DNA from: JAODBQ01 sp047602055
GTDB lineage: Bacteria; Actinomycetota; Acidimicrobiia; Acidimicrobiales; Ilumatobacteraceae
NCBI GenBank assembly: GCA_047602055.1
Contig: JASGIG010000001.1
Span: forward strand, 3,472,001-3,536,000
Direction of reading: 5' to 3'
DNA: 64,000 bases
The position numbers and the translations under genes are program-made. This document shows, piece by piece, positions 1 to 8,125 of the stretch (position 1 is the stretch's first letter; every line of letters begins with the position of its first letter). The notes beneath the pieces are model-generated. The model saw nothing but the letters and a program-made list of their open reading frames with translations. It had not been told where the DNA came from and ran no database searches.

Positions 1-1160
1 ACGGTGTCGTCGTGGAAGTGTCCGATCGCCCAGTCCAGCGCCGCCTGCGAGCGCGCGACGCGATCGAGGCCGGTGGGGTCGAGGTCGTGCGCAGTTGCCC
101 ACGCCTCGATCGATGCCCCGGCATCGCAGACGTGGGCGGCGAGCACGGACCTGGCGTGAGCGGAGTCGAAGTGCACGCCGTATGCCGCGGCGAGCTCGGT
201 CGCGAGCCGTGTTGCCAGTGACCGCAGGTAGCCGTCCGCATACGCGGTGCGGGCGCGCAGCTGGTCGTGCAACGCCTCGTCCGGCAACGGCGCCTCGTCG
301 AAGCCTCCGCTGCGCTGGCGGAGGCGGCGCCAGTGGACGGTGTCGGCAAGCCGCCAGGTGATCGGCGCTGCGCCGCCGGTGGCCGCGCCCGTGTCCAGGT
401 CGGTCGCGACGCGACTGAGCACGGCGAAAGCGTCATCAGCCTTTGCCGAGCGGGCATGCTCGCCGACCCAGGATCGCATGGACTTCACTGCCTCGGGATC
501 GAGTACGCCGGCCGCCGCGGCCGCGCCCAGGTCAGCCCACAGGGCCGGCCAACGCCGCTCGGCGTAATAGCGGCGGGACGCGGCGGCGAGGAGTGCCGCG
601 TGCATCGCGGCGTCGATCACACCGGCGGTGAGCGCGTCGTCGGCGGTTGCGGCGATGTCGACCAGTGCAGTCGAGACGGCCCGATGACCGTGCTCGGCGT
701 CGAGGTGGGCCACGGCCACCGCGTCGTCGGCGGTGAAGCGCTCGTCGCGCAGCCACTCGTACACCTGGCCGACGCCGACCATGCCGTAGCGGTCCAGCTC
801 AGCGGCACGTAGGGCGCCCATGCTGGCTGCGCCGTACACCGGCGTCCCACGCTGAAGTGCCCAAAGGATCTCCTTGTGGGAGACAGCGGGAACTCGCTCG
901 TACACCCCGTCGATCAGCACGATCGCCGGTGGGCGGCTGGTCGCCGCCGCGGCGATGTCGCCGCGGCGTGCCGGCGGCCGGATGTCGGCGTCCAACAGGT
1001 CGGCGGCGTTCGCTGCGGGCAGGCTCGGACCGATGAAGACGATCGGTCGTCGCCGGCCGACGCGGTCATCGCCTCGCGGGCTGCGTCCCCGAGCCTCATC
1101 AGCGCCGGGCTTCCCAGCGGACGCCCGGTCGCTGCGTCGTAGCTCGCTTCGCTCGCTCAC
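1..1160 (-). CDS. TfuA-like protein (YcaO partner), 3' end outside the window
   Basis: A GTG start at 1160 overlaps the stop of the upstream YcaO gene (GTGA), and the frame stays open for 386 codons to the window edge. The protein shows the TfuA signature: a strand-loop IVFIGPSLP at about residues 40-48, then DGVYERVPAVSHKEILWAL and GTPVYGAASMGALRAAEL. The rest is Ala-rich and helical. TfuA-like proteins (PF07812) work with YcaO enzymes, best known in backbone thioamidation (methyl-coenzyme M reductase, thioviridamide-type peptides), where they are thought to supply or process the sulfur donor. Stop-start coupling to a YcaO of matching type supports a two-component enzyme. The C-terminus and any further genes of the cluster lie to the left. 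Confidence 0.88.
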   Translation of the reverse strand, partial: MSERSELRRSDRASAGKPGADEARGRSPRGDDRVGRRRPIVFIGPSLPAANAADLLDADIRPPARRGDIAAAATSRPPAIVLIDGVYERVPAVSHKEILWALQRGTPVYGAASMGALRAAELDRYGMVGVGQVYEWLRDERFTADDAVAVAHLDAEHGHRAVSTALVDIAATADDALTAGVIDAAMHAALLAAASRRYYAERRWPALWADLGAAAAAGVLDPEAVKSMRSWVGEHARSAKADDAFAVLSRVATDLDTGAATGGAAPITWRLADTVHWRRLRQRSGGFDEAPLPDEALHDQLRARTAYADGYLRSLATRLATELAAAYGVHFDSAHARSVLAAHVCDAGASIEAWATAHDLDPTGLDRVARSQAALDWAIGHFHDDT

Positions 1161-2377
1161 GCCGCCCGCCCCGTCAACATCGCCGGCAACCCGGCAAGGC
1201 CTGGCGCGACCACCTTGACGACGGGGATGCCGATCTTCGGGTCGGTGAGGTCGACGACGATGGGATCGATACCGGCGGTGGCGAGCATGCCGAGCACAGC
1301 GGCCACGTCGCCGTGCATCGTCGCCGTCGCCATCGACCGTTCCAGCCTGTCGCCGCCGGGCGCTGACCCGGCGAGCGCACCGGACGCCGTCGCCTCGGTG
1401 ACGTCCTCCAGGGAGGCGTAGTGCTCGTCGTCGAGATCGTCGCGCACCCCGGCGATGTCGATCAGCCGGGTCTGCGCAGCCTCGGTCAGCGCCCGGCGCA
1501 GCGCGGTCGCGCCGTCGAGGTGGCATCCGACGCCGCCCGCCGGCGCGAGCGGGCGGAACGGGTCGGGCCGTGCTGCAGCGATGCGGGCCACGACGACGGG
1601 CGGTCCACCTCGGACGCCCACCTCGACAGCACTGACCACCAACTCGGCGGTGGTGAGCCGAGCCAGCAGCTCGCGGCAAGCCGCGTCCGTGACCGCGGTG
1701 AGGTCGATGGAACAGGCGGCGTCGCGCGATGCCTCCCAGCGGGCGACGGCGTCACGCTCCACCAGTTCGCACAAGGCGTGCAGGACTGCTTCGGCGCGCG
1801 AGGAGCCGGCAGCGAGCCCGTTCGACGAGCACTCCAGCACCGCGGCGGGGCCGCGCCATCGCCGGGTGTGATCGAGGTGCACGACGGCCGCCGGCACGGC
1901 GCACGAAGCGCCGTCGCGCAGGCTGGTGCCGTCGACCCATGCCAGCGGCCGGTCGGACGCGGTGCGCGTGCCGGCCAGCCGGGGCAGGCGATCGGGGTCG
2001 GTCATCCGGTGGCCCTGCGCGGCAAGCTGCTCGAGCGTGGCCCAGTATTGGCGTGTGGGCGGGCGTTCGGCATGGGCGAACTCGACGGCTTCCATCACCG
2101 CCGACGCCCGGGCGGCGTCCGCCGTGACTCCTTTGCCCTGGGCGACCGACAACGTCCGCGCGTTGGGCCGGTAGCACGTCGCCACGGGGATGCCGACGAC
2201 GTCGAGGCCGGTGACGTCCGCCAGGCGGGTGATCCCGAGCGCCGCCCACCACGGACGGATCCGCTCGGTCACTTCGGCGGGGTCGCCGAGGTGTTCGACA
2301 CCCAGCGTGGGTTTCGTCGCGTCCGGACCGAGCCAGTCGCGCACCCGCGGGTGGAGGGCGGCCGCGGGTTCAGACAT
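1157..2377 (-). CDS. YcaO-domain protein C (406 aa), TfuA-coupled
   Basis: This is a YcaO ATP-dependent peptide-backbone-activating enzyme. Residues 77-83 read SVAQGKG and residues 91-105 read ASAVMEAVEFAHAER, the first ATP/Mg motif. LCELVERDAVARW gives the second acidic motif, and the C-terminal region reads GIPVVKVVAPGLAGL. The SVAQGKG form and the length near 400 aa are typical of stand-alone or TfuA-associated YcaO proteins. The C-terminus ends GRAA, with no proline-rich tail. The gene overlaps YcaO-B by 8 bp upstream and tfuA by 4 bp downstream. I infer that it acts with TfuA on the peptide encoded at 6041-6175, probably in thioamide formation, though amidine or azoline chemistry cannot be excluded. 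Confidence 0.9.
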   Translation of the reverse strand: MSEPAAALHPRVRDWLGPDATKPTLGVEHLGDPAEVTERIRPWWAALGITRLADVTGLDVVGIPVATCYRPNARTLSVAQGKGVTADAARASAVMEAVEFAHAERPPTRQYWATLEQLAAQGHRMTDPDRLPRLAGTRTASDRPLAWVDGTSLRDGASCAVPAAVVHLDHTRRWRGPAAVLECSSNGLAAGSSRAEAVLHALCELVERDAVARWEASRDAACSIDLTAVTDAACRELLARLTTAELVVSAVEVGVRGGPPVVVARIAAARPDPFRPLAPAGGVGCHLDGATALRRALTEAAQTRLIDIAGVRDDLDDEHYASLEDVTEATASGALAGSAPGGDRLERSMATATMHGDVAAVLGMLATAGIDPIVVDLTDPKIGIPVVKVVAPGLAGLPAMLTGRAA

Positions 2378-3737
2378 GGGGCACCGGTTCGAGGTGCAAC
2401 GGAAGATCGTGCGTCCGGCTTCGCGCGGTCTCGCCGAGGTAGGGAAACGCTGCCGGTCCAGTGGCCCGCAGACCGGGCACCACAGCTCGCCGGACGTGCC
2501 AGCCCAGCGACGCCACGTCCGGCGTCGTCACGTCGCACACGATCGGGGAAAAGCCACGTTCGTGCAGCAGGTCGGGCAGTGTCGACAACTCCAACGCAGG
2601 CAGCGCCAGCAACGGCTCGGGGCGCCGAACGCCAGCGAGCGTGTCGAGGCGGTCGAGTGCCCGGTGTTGCATCTCCGGGTCGACGTAGAGCTGGGCGTGG
2701 CAGGCGATGTCGACGGCATCGCGCCAATCGGCGCGATAGCTGTCGCGATAGCGACGGTCGGCGCGCCACGGCGACAGCGGCCCGCCGTCGTCGATCAGGC
2801 GTGCGCACTGCCGGCTGTCGGCGCGGTTGATCTCGATGCAACCGCTTGCGGCGACCATGGCCTCAGCAGCTGCCTTGCGCGCTGCGGCCTCGCCGTCACC
2901 ACGCACCGCCGCGCCGACGCCGAACACGGCGTCGCAGGGTCGGTGCACGACCGCCAGCACCGCGGCCACCTCGACACTCGACGGAAGCCGGTAGAAGCGC
3001 CAGGTGGTCTGGTCGTCCGCAGCGAGTTGCGCATGCAACGCGTCCGGAATGGTGAGTGGGACGAGCGGCTGCCCGAACGTCCACGCCTCGGCGAGGGCGT
3101 CGCGCTCGACCACCTCGGCCAACGCGGCCGACAGCGCCGCGGCAGGTTCGAGCGCGGCGGCGACGCCGGCATTGACCGGCAGGTTGGTCAGCGTCTCGTT
3201 CGCCGTCGGTCCGCTGCCGTAGCCGAGGTACACCAGCGATGCGGGTACCTGGCAGGGTTGGCCGTCGAGGTGATGGCCAGTGACCCAGCGCACTCGAACA
3301 TCGCCGGTGAAAGCCCGGAACGGGAAGCCAGGCGCTGCGGTCTGCTCCGGCCGGTAGAGCGCGAGATCGGCGATGTTCACTCGCTCGGTGGGGGCGATCT
3401 CCTCGGCGCTGACGAGCGGCAGGTCAGCGGGCACGAGGCTGGCGCAGTACCACTCGACCGCCTCCCCGATCGCGGCGCGTCGAGCGGCATCGTCATCCCA
3501 CCACGCACATCCCGCGGTGGTGTCCGAGCCGAGCGGAGCGGCAAACCGATCGGTCGGTGACAGCTGGGCGAGGCAGATGCGCAGTCCCGGAGGCCCGAAC
3601 GTCGGGAGTTGCTCGGGCCACGTCCGGGCGACGATTCCCGACCTCGCGTCGACCAGGGAGTCGTACGCCTCGGATGCCTCTCGGGCGTCGGTGCATGGGT
3701 TCGGGGCGGCGGCTCGCGCCGAGGTGGGCGTGGTCAT
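2370..3737 (-). CDS. YcaO-domain protein B (455 aa)
   Basis: This is the second YcaO homologue, more like YcaO-A than YcaO-C. Around residues 88-98 it reads AAIGEAVEWYC where other family members have EAIERY, so the arginine after the glutamate is a tryptophan. The second motif, AEVVERDALAEAW, is intact. HAQLYVDPEMQ matches the AQIYLDPRMQ block of YcaO-A. The C-terminus ends LEPVPHV, a short Pro-x-Pro tail like that of YcaO-A. It lies 16 bp after YcaO-A and overlaps YcaO-C. The changed motif may mean altered ATP binding or a structural partner role. Azoline or amide-modifying function is inferred from family and context. Confidence 0.87.
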   Translation of the reverse strand: MTTPTSARAAAPNPCTDAREASEAYDSLVDARSGIVARTWPEQLPTFGPPGLRICLAQLSPTDRFAAPLGSDTTAGCAWWDDDAARRAAIGEAVEWYCASLVPADLPLVSAEEIAPTERVNIADLALYRPEQTAAPGFPFRAFTGDVRVRWVTGHHLDGQPCQVPASLVYLGYGSGPTANETLTNLPVNAGVAAALEPAAALSAALAEVVERDALAEAWTFGQPLVPLTIPDALHAQLAADDQTTWRFYRLPSSVEVAAVLAVVHRPCDAVFGVGAAVRGDGEAAARKAAAEAMVAASGCIEINRADSRQCARLIDDGGPLSPWRADRRYRDSYRADWRDAVDIACHAQLYVDPEMQHRALDRLDTLAGVRRPEPLLALPALELSTLPDLLHERGFSPIVCDVTTPDVASLGWHVRRAVVPGLRATGPAAFPYLGETARSRTHDLPLHLEPVPHV

Positions 3738-3753
3738 CGTCGGGTCCGTTCAC

Positions 3754-5121
3754 TCAGGTGTGTGGAAGCGGGGCGAGCACGAGCTCGCCCGGGTCGAGCC
3801 GACCGGTGGCGAGCCCGAGCGCGACGGGTTCGTCGAGCAGACGATCGCCGGCCAGGAACGGGAACGCCGCCGGCGGGTTGGAGTACATGCCGGGCGCCAC
3901 CACCCGAGCAACGTGCAGGCCACACGCGGCAACATCCGGGGTCGTCAGGTCGACGGCAATCGGATCGATCCCGAACTCGTCCAACGTCCGCAGGTAGGCG
4001 CCGAGCGGTTCGCCACGTACCGGCGGGATCTGGCTCAACGCCGTTCTGCGCGACGGCTGGCGGATCCGGTCGCACCAGTGCTGCATGCGAGGATCGAGGT
4101 AGATCTGCGCCTGGCACGACAGATCGACCACGTCGCGGAAGTCCGCCCGGTACGACGCCGTGTAGTGCCGGTCGGGACGGTGCGGCTTCAGCGGGGTGCC
4201 GTCGATCAGGTCGGCGGCCGCGGCCTGCCAGATCATCCCGTCCGGGTCGTCGAGGCCTCGGGCGTAGCTCCGCAGCGACCACGCCTCGGCGGCCGCCTTG
4301 GCCAGCGCCGAGGGAGCGTCGGGGCGGGCCGCGACGCCGAGCGTCGTGTACTCGTCCTCGCGGTCGTGCAGCAGCGCACCGACGACCGGCACGCCGTAGC
4401 GGTTGGGGACGAGCACGTAGTGCATCTGGACCGGGCTACCCGGTGGCGGGGCGACCGTCGCGGCAAGCGCCGGGTCGTCGACGTCGATCCTGATCGGCTC
4501 CCCACCGGAGTGCCACCACAGCATCGTCGCGTCGCGTTCGATCAGCTCCTCGATGGCCGCGGTCCAAGCGGCCCGCTCGCTCACCCCCGCGGCGATCCCG
4601 GCGAACACCGCGAAGTTGGTGGGTGGCTCGCTGTCGCGCGGCGCCAGGAAGTAGTTGACCCACACCAGCGACGCAGGCACCAGCACCGATGCGCCGTCCC
4701 GGATCCGATGCCCGCCGGTCCAACGCACCGGCAGGTCACGGGTGAAGCGGACGAAGGGGAAGCCGGCATCGGCGTGCTGAGCGTCGCTGTACAGCAACAC
4801 GGTCGCGGGATCGACCGCGTCGCGACCAACCGCGACCAGCTCCTCATAGCTCGCCGGGAGCAGGTCGGCGGGCACGTGGTTGCCGCAGTAGCGCTCGATG
4901 GCCTCACCGATCGCCCCCATGCGGGCGTGCGCCGCGCGCTCGAACGACATCCCCGTGCCGTATCGGTCGGCCGGCCAGCCGAACAGCCGGTACACGTCGG
5001 CGGTATGGCTGGCCCAGATGTGCAAACCGGGTGGCGACCCGGGATCGGGCTCCACGCGACGGACCCAGGTGATGATGCCCGTGCGCTCGTCGACCAGCGC
5101 GTCGGCGCCGAGCACCGTCAT
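3754..5121 (-). CDS. YcaO-domain protein A (455 aa)
   Basis: The ATG at 5121 overlaps the upstream stop (ATGA), so I prefer it to the longer in-frame start at 5196. YcaO motifs are complete: GAIGEAIERYC at about residues 69-79, IEELIERDATM at about 190-200, and AQIYLDPRMQHW further on. The C-terminus ends LAPLPHT. In azoline-forming cyclodehydratases a C-terminal Pro-rich tail takes part in catalysis, and here only P-x-P-H remains. The gene directly follows the E1-like/leader-binding gene, the order seen for the C and D proteins of thiazole/oxazole-modified microcin clusters. I infer ATP-dependent heterocyclisation of Ser/Thr in the adjacent precursor. Confidence 0.9.
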   Translation of the reverse strand: MTVLGADALVDERTGIITWVRRVEPDPGSPPGLHIWASHTADVYRLFGWPADRYGTGMSFERAAHARMGAIGEAIERYCGNHVPADLLPASYEELVAVGRDAVDPATVLLYSDAQHADAGFPFVRFTRDLPVRWTGGHRIRDGASVLVPASLVWVNYFLAPRDSEPPTNFAVFAGIAAGVSERAAWTAAIEELIERDATMLWWHSGGEPIRIDVDDPALAATVAPPPGSPVQMHYVLVPNRYGVPVVGALLHDREDEYTTLGVAARPDAPSALAKAAAEAWSLRSYARGLDDPDGMIWQAAAADLIDGTPLKPHRPDRHYTASYRADFRDVVDLSCQAQIYLDPRMQHWCDRIRQPSRRTALSQIPPVRGEPLGAYLRTLDEFGIDPIAVDLTTPDVAACGLHVARVVAPGMYSNPPAAFPFLAGDRLLDEPVALGLATGRLDPGELVLAPLPHT

Positions 5122-5963
5122 CGCCGCAGGCCCGCCGGGATCGGCAACACCGGATGCGCGTGCCAGGCGCGCGTCGCCGGCTCGTAGCCACGCCACGAGC
5201 AGCCCGACGCGTCAACCGTGCCCGAACGCTGCCACGCGACGAGATCCGCCGAGATCGCTGCGGCGACCGCGGCCACGGTCGGCGCCGACCAGACGGGTGT
5301 GTCGACGGGCACGGCGTCTCGCCACGAAGCCTCGAGCTCCACCGGCCAGCTCGACGCGGCCAGCCGCCGCATGCGCAGATCCTGATACGACGGGGATCGG
5401 CCGGGTACGCTGAGCGGCCCGACCCACACCGTGTCACCTTCCCGCCAGCACCGGTGCCACGCCGTGCCAGCGCCCGCGAGCTGCTCGTCGAGGTCGAGCC
5501 ACACGGAGTCCGGCAACCGGTCAGCCCACGCCACCACGACGTCACCGACGCCGACGGACGGCAGTTGGCCCTGCGTGGCGCCGGTGACGGCGACCTCGGG
5601 CAGGCTCGCGACGAGCAGCGAACGCACCACCGGCTCGATGGCGTGCTCGTCGGCCACCAGCACGACGCGGTCGACAGCGCCGCTCGACGTCGGCGCCGAG
5701 TCGGCGGCGTCGGAGACGAGGCCCTCGCGCACGAGGTCGGCGAGCGCATCGGCGACGCGGCCACTGGCTCCCCCGGGAGCGTGGCCGCGGAGCACGGCCT
5801 GCAGCTGAGCCCAGCCGGCAAGGTCGAGCGCGACCTCGACGAACTCGCCGGCCGGTGTGGCCACGATGTGGCGACCGTCGGGCGTGTCGAATGTCGAGGC
5901 ACCCGCGACGAGACGCGAGCAGGAGACGGGAGGTGCGGCATTCGAGGACTGCAGTGAAGACAT
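5118..5963 (-). CDS. E1-like / leader-peptide-binding (cyclodehydratase partner) protein
   Basis: This 281-aa protein has three recognisable parts. Residues about 35-85 (GEFVEVALDLAGWAQLQAVL through ALADLVREGLVS) resemble a winged-helix RiPP recognition element. Residues about 95-150 form an alternating strand/helix segment with DRVVLVADEHAIEPVV. A segment WREGDTVWVGPLSVPGRSP precedes YQDLRMRRLAAS, like the GPLv-PG-CxxC region of bacteriocin cyclodehydratase N-terminal proteins (TIGR03882-type). The cysteines expected there are absent, so the structural zinc site is probably lost. It is coupled by ATGA to YcaO-A. The likely role is to bind the precursor leader and present it to the YcaO proteins. 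Family assignment is moderate. Confidence 0.65.
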   Translation of the reverse strand: MSSLQSSNAAPPVSCSRLVAGASTFDTPDGRHIVATPAGEFVEVALDLAGWAQLQAVLRGHAPGGASGRVADALADLVREGLVSDAADSAPTSSGAVDRVVLVADEHAIEPVVRSLLVASLPEVAVTGATQGQLPSVGVGDVVVAWADRLPDSVWLDLDEQLAGAGTAWHRCWREGDTVWVGPLSVPGRSPSYQDLRMRRLAASSWPVELEASWRDAVPVDTPVWSAPTVAAVAAAISADLVAWQRSGTVDASGCSWRGYEPATRAWHAHPVLPIPAGLRR

Positions 5964-6005
5964 GGTGCTCCGAGTGGGTGGCGAAAGGTGACGAGGGCGC
6001 TGGAT

Positions 6006-6033
6006 GCCGGCCGGGCCCGGGTTCCCGGCCGGC
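6006..6033 (-). terminator. GC-rich hairpin after the precursor gene
   Basis: Perfect 10-bp arms GCCGGCCGGG (6006-6015) and CCCGGCCGGC (6024-6033) with an 8-nt loop start 8 bp after the precursor stop codon. No U-tract follows, so it may act as a partial terminator or as a 3' stabiliser. Either would make precursor mRNA more abundant than the enzyme mRNA behind it. Confidence 0.7.
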
Positions 6034-6040
6034 AGTCAGG

Positions 6041-6175
6041 TCAGCGCCAGGCGAAGCCCGGGTTGCGGATGGTCGCGTGGTTGCTGCTGTGGGCAGCGAT
6101 CGAGGCGCTGCGCGCCTGGAGCTTCACGGCCACCGGGGCCTCCTTGGCCTCCTGCGTGTTGCTGTTCGTGGACAT
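6041..6175 (-). CDS. RiPP precursor peptide (44 aa)
   Basis: The 44-codon frame starts with ATG at 6175, nine bases after a near-perfect ribosome binding site. The N-terminal part MSTNSNTQEAKEAPVAVKLQ is acidic/neutral with no hydrophobic signal, as expected of a leader. The second half is basic and rich in Ser, Thr and His: S23, S25, S30, S31, T35, H29, H33, R22, R37 and R44, ending NPGFAWR. There is no cysteine, so heterocycles would be oxazoles or methyloxazoles, and any thioamide sulfur would be added. No double-Gly cleavage site is visible. It sits between the exporter genes and the YcaO machinery on the same strand. I know of no family match. Confidence 0.82.
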   Translation of the reverse strand: MSTNSNTQEAKEAPVAVKLQARSASIAAHSSNHATIRNPGFAWR

Positions 6176-6182
6176 GTCTGTG

Positions 6183-6192
6183 TCACCTCCTT
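6183..6192 (-). promoter_or_regulatory. Very strong Shine-Dalgarno of the precursor gene
   Basis: On the minus strand AAGGAGGTGA is followed seven bases later by the precursor ATG. It pairs without mismatch with the 16S 3' end seen at 45721-45732, far better than the sites of neighbouring genes, which mostly rely on stop-start coupling. This fits a highly translated substrate peptide and fixes the start. Confidence 0.85.
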
Positions 6193-6213
6193 CCGTTTTG
6201 TCAATCGGTCGTG

Positions 6214-6228
6214 TTCCGCGTCGCGGAA
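6214..6228. promoter_or_regulatory. Perfect 15-bp palindrome upstream of the precursor
   Basis: TTCCGCG-T-CGCGGAA lies between the exporter stop (6240) and the precursor ribosome binding site. Just downstream on the minus strand is a TTGACA hexamer (6197-6202), but no convincing -10 box follows before the start codon. It could be an operator, or a small hairpin marking an mRNA processing point. Confidence 0.4.
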
Positions 6229-6239
6229 GATCGAGGGGC

Positions 6240-8018
6240 TCAGGCGACGATCTGGTGTTCCACCAGGGCGCGGTAGGCGGCGGATCTGGCCATCAGCTCG
6301 TCGTGGGTGCCGGCGTCGGCGACGCACCCGTGCTCGAGCAGGACGACGCGGTCGGCGCTGCGGATGGTCGACAGGCGGTGGGCGATGATCAACGCAGTGC
6401 GCCCGGCTCGGGCCGAGGCCAGCGCGGTTCGCAGCGCCTGTTCGCTGAGCGAGTCGAGCATCGACGCCGATTCGTCGAGCACGAGGATCGGCGCGTCACG
6501 CAGCAGGGCTCGGGCGATGGCGATCCGCTGCCGTTCGCCGCCGGACAAACGCGCGCCGCGCTCGCCGACGATGGTGTCGAGCCCGTCGTCCAAGTCGCGC
6601 GCGAAGCCGGCCTGCGCCGTCGCCAGCGCCCGGTCGATGGCCGCCGGCGTGGCCCCGGGCGCGCCGAGCCGGAGGTTGTCGGTGATCGACTCGTGAAAGA
6701 GGTAGACGTCCTGGGGGACGTAGGCAACCAGCTCGCGCAGCGCGTCGAGGCGCAGGCTGCGCAAGTCGTGGCCACCGAGCAAGATCCGTCCCGATTCGGG
6801 ATCCCAGAACCGTGCCAGCAGATGGGCGCAGGTGGACTTCCCGGCGCCCGAGCGGCCGACGAGCGCGACCGTCTCGCCCGGGGCGATCTCGAACGACACC
6901 CCTGAGACCGCTCGCGGCAGGTCATCGCCGTAGCGGAAGTCCACGTTCTCGAACGCGACTCGGTGCTCGTGGACCTCGTCTTGGCCGAGCTGACCGTCGT
7001 CGAGCACGGCGGCGGGCTGCGCCAGCAGCTCGAACACGCGGTCGGCCGCCGCGGTGGTGACGCCCCACAGACGGGTTGCGCCCAGCAGCGTGACGATCGG
7101 CGCGAATGCTCCGGCGGCCAGCACCACGGCGACGGGGAACCACACAGGTGACAATCGCCCGTCGTCGACGAGACGGGCAGCGATCACCAGCGCTGCCAAC
7201 ATCCCACCCGCGGTCAGCACGCTGGCCGAGGCGGCCTCGCCGCCTGCGCGGCGACCTTGTCGCAGCTGCGCCGCCGCGAGGCGCCGCGAGCCGTCATCGA
7301 TCGCATCCAGCCTCGCCCGACCCCGGCCGAAGGCGAGCACGTCGCGTAGGCCCTGCACCGAGTCGATCACGTCGGCGTTGACCGCCGCTGTGGCCTGGCG
7401 CAGCTCCTCGCCGTGGGCCGCGGCGCGGCCGCGTAGCCACAGCGGCACCGATGCCGCAGCCAGCAGCCACGGCAGCACGGCCAGAGCAACGGGCCAGGCG
7501 AACACCGCGAGCGCCACCAATGCGATCGGTGGCAGCACGACGGCGACGACCACATAGATCAGGGTGTGGGCGTAGAACATCTCCATGCCCTCGCTGTCGG
7601 CCATCGCTCGGGCGATCAGGTCGCCCGAGCGACGGCGCAACGTCCCCGCCGGAGCGATGCGGTCGAAGGCCCAGAAGATCCAGTGGCGTACCTCGGCCAG
7701 CACCCGGAACGCGAGCTCGTGAGAGATCCACGCCTCGAGCCACGCAGCGAACGCGCGGGCCACGACCACGACCGCCAGCACGGCGATGCGCGGCCACAAC
7801 CACGCGGCCGGCCGGCCGTCGAGCGCGCTGCCGACGACGTAGGCGGCAAGGGCACCGGCGAGGATCTGCAAGCCCTGGTTGGCGACGCCGAACGCGACAG
7901 ATGCGGCGAAGGGTCGCCGGTACGCGCCGAGGACTCGCACCATGCCGCGCCGGCCACGACCGGCGGCGTCACCGAGGTCGACCACCCCGGGCGCCCACTC
8001 GTTCACCGGAGCGGTCAT
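6240..8018 (-). CDS. ABC exporter, fused membrane and ATPase domains (592 aa)
   Basis: Six predicted membrane segments (about residues 30-330) precede a nucleotide-binding domain with Walker A GRSGAGKST, signature LSGGERQR and Walker B ILVLDE. The start at 8018 has AGGAG eight bases upstream. The frame is open to 8168, but that extension is Arg-rich and overlaps the previous gene. No C39 peptidase domain is present. It pairs with the exporter at 8122-9846, giving a probable heterodimer of CydDC-like layout. Position directly before the precursor gene points to export of the mature peptide. A metal or thiol substrate is the alternative. Confidence 0.9.
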   Translation of the reverse strand: MTAPVNEWAPGVVDLGDAAGRGRRGMVRVLGAYRRPFAASVAFGVANQGLQILAGALAAYVVGSALDGRPAAWLWPRIAVLAVVVVARAFAAWLEAWISHELAFRVLAEVRHWIFWAFDRIAPAGTLRRRSGDLIARAMADSEGMEMFYAHTLIYVVVAVVLPPIALVALAVFAWPVALAVLPWLLAAASVPLWLRGRAAAHGEELRQATAAVNADVIDSVQGLRDVLAFGRGRARLDAIDDGSRRLAAAQLRQGRRAGGEAASASVLTAGGMLAALVIAARLVDDGRLSPVWFPVAVVLAAGAFAPIVTLLGATRLWGVTTAAADRVFELLAQPAAVLDDGQLGQDEVHEHRVAFENVDFRYGDDLPRAVSGVSFEIAPGETVALVGRSGAGKSTCAHLLARFWDPESGRILLGGHDLRSLRLDALRELVAYVPQDVYLFHESITDNLRLGAPGATPAAIDRALATAQAGFARDLDDGLDTIVGERGARLSGGERQRIAIARALLRDAPILVLDESASMLDSLSEQALRTALASARAGRTALIIAHRLSTIRSADRVVLLEHGCVADAGTHDELMARSAAYRALVEHQIVA

Positions 8019-8125
8019 GAGCGCAGCTCCTGACCGGATGGCCGAGCGACCGCCAGGGAGCCGGACGTCGATGGGGAGGCGTCGCGGGCGCCGTGGGGGC
8101 GCAGCCCCCGAGCAGACACGGTCAT
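8015..8125 (-). CDS. Small ORF (36 aa) coupled between the two exporter genes
   Basis: The ATG at 8125 overlaps the stop of the upstream exporter, and the TGA overlaps the start of the downstream one, both as ATGA. The product begins MTVSARGLRPHGARD and ends PSGQELRS. It is rich in Ser, Arg and Gly, with no Cys and no membrane segment. Its DNA includes a GGGGGC-GCA-GCCCCC hairpin (8093-8108). It might merely keep ribosomes moving between the exporters, be a second peptide, or be chance. The downstream exporter also has its own binding site. Confidence 0.25.
   Translation of the reverse strand: MTVSARGLRPHGARDASPSTSGSLAVARPSGQELRS

Noticed and set aside
1157..5957. Long plus-strand ORFs antisense to the YcaO genes (up to about 600 codons)
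   Set aside because: They mirror the minus-strand genes in GC-rich codon usage, show no protein motifs and have no ribosome binding sites.
8093..8108. Terminator between the exporter genes
   Set aside because: The GC hairpin lacks a U-tract and similar short palindromes occur elsewhere. The flanking genes look cotranscribed.
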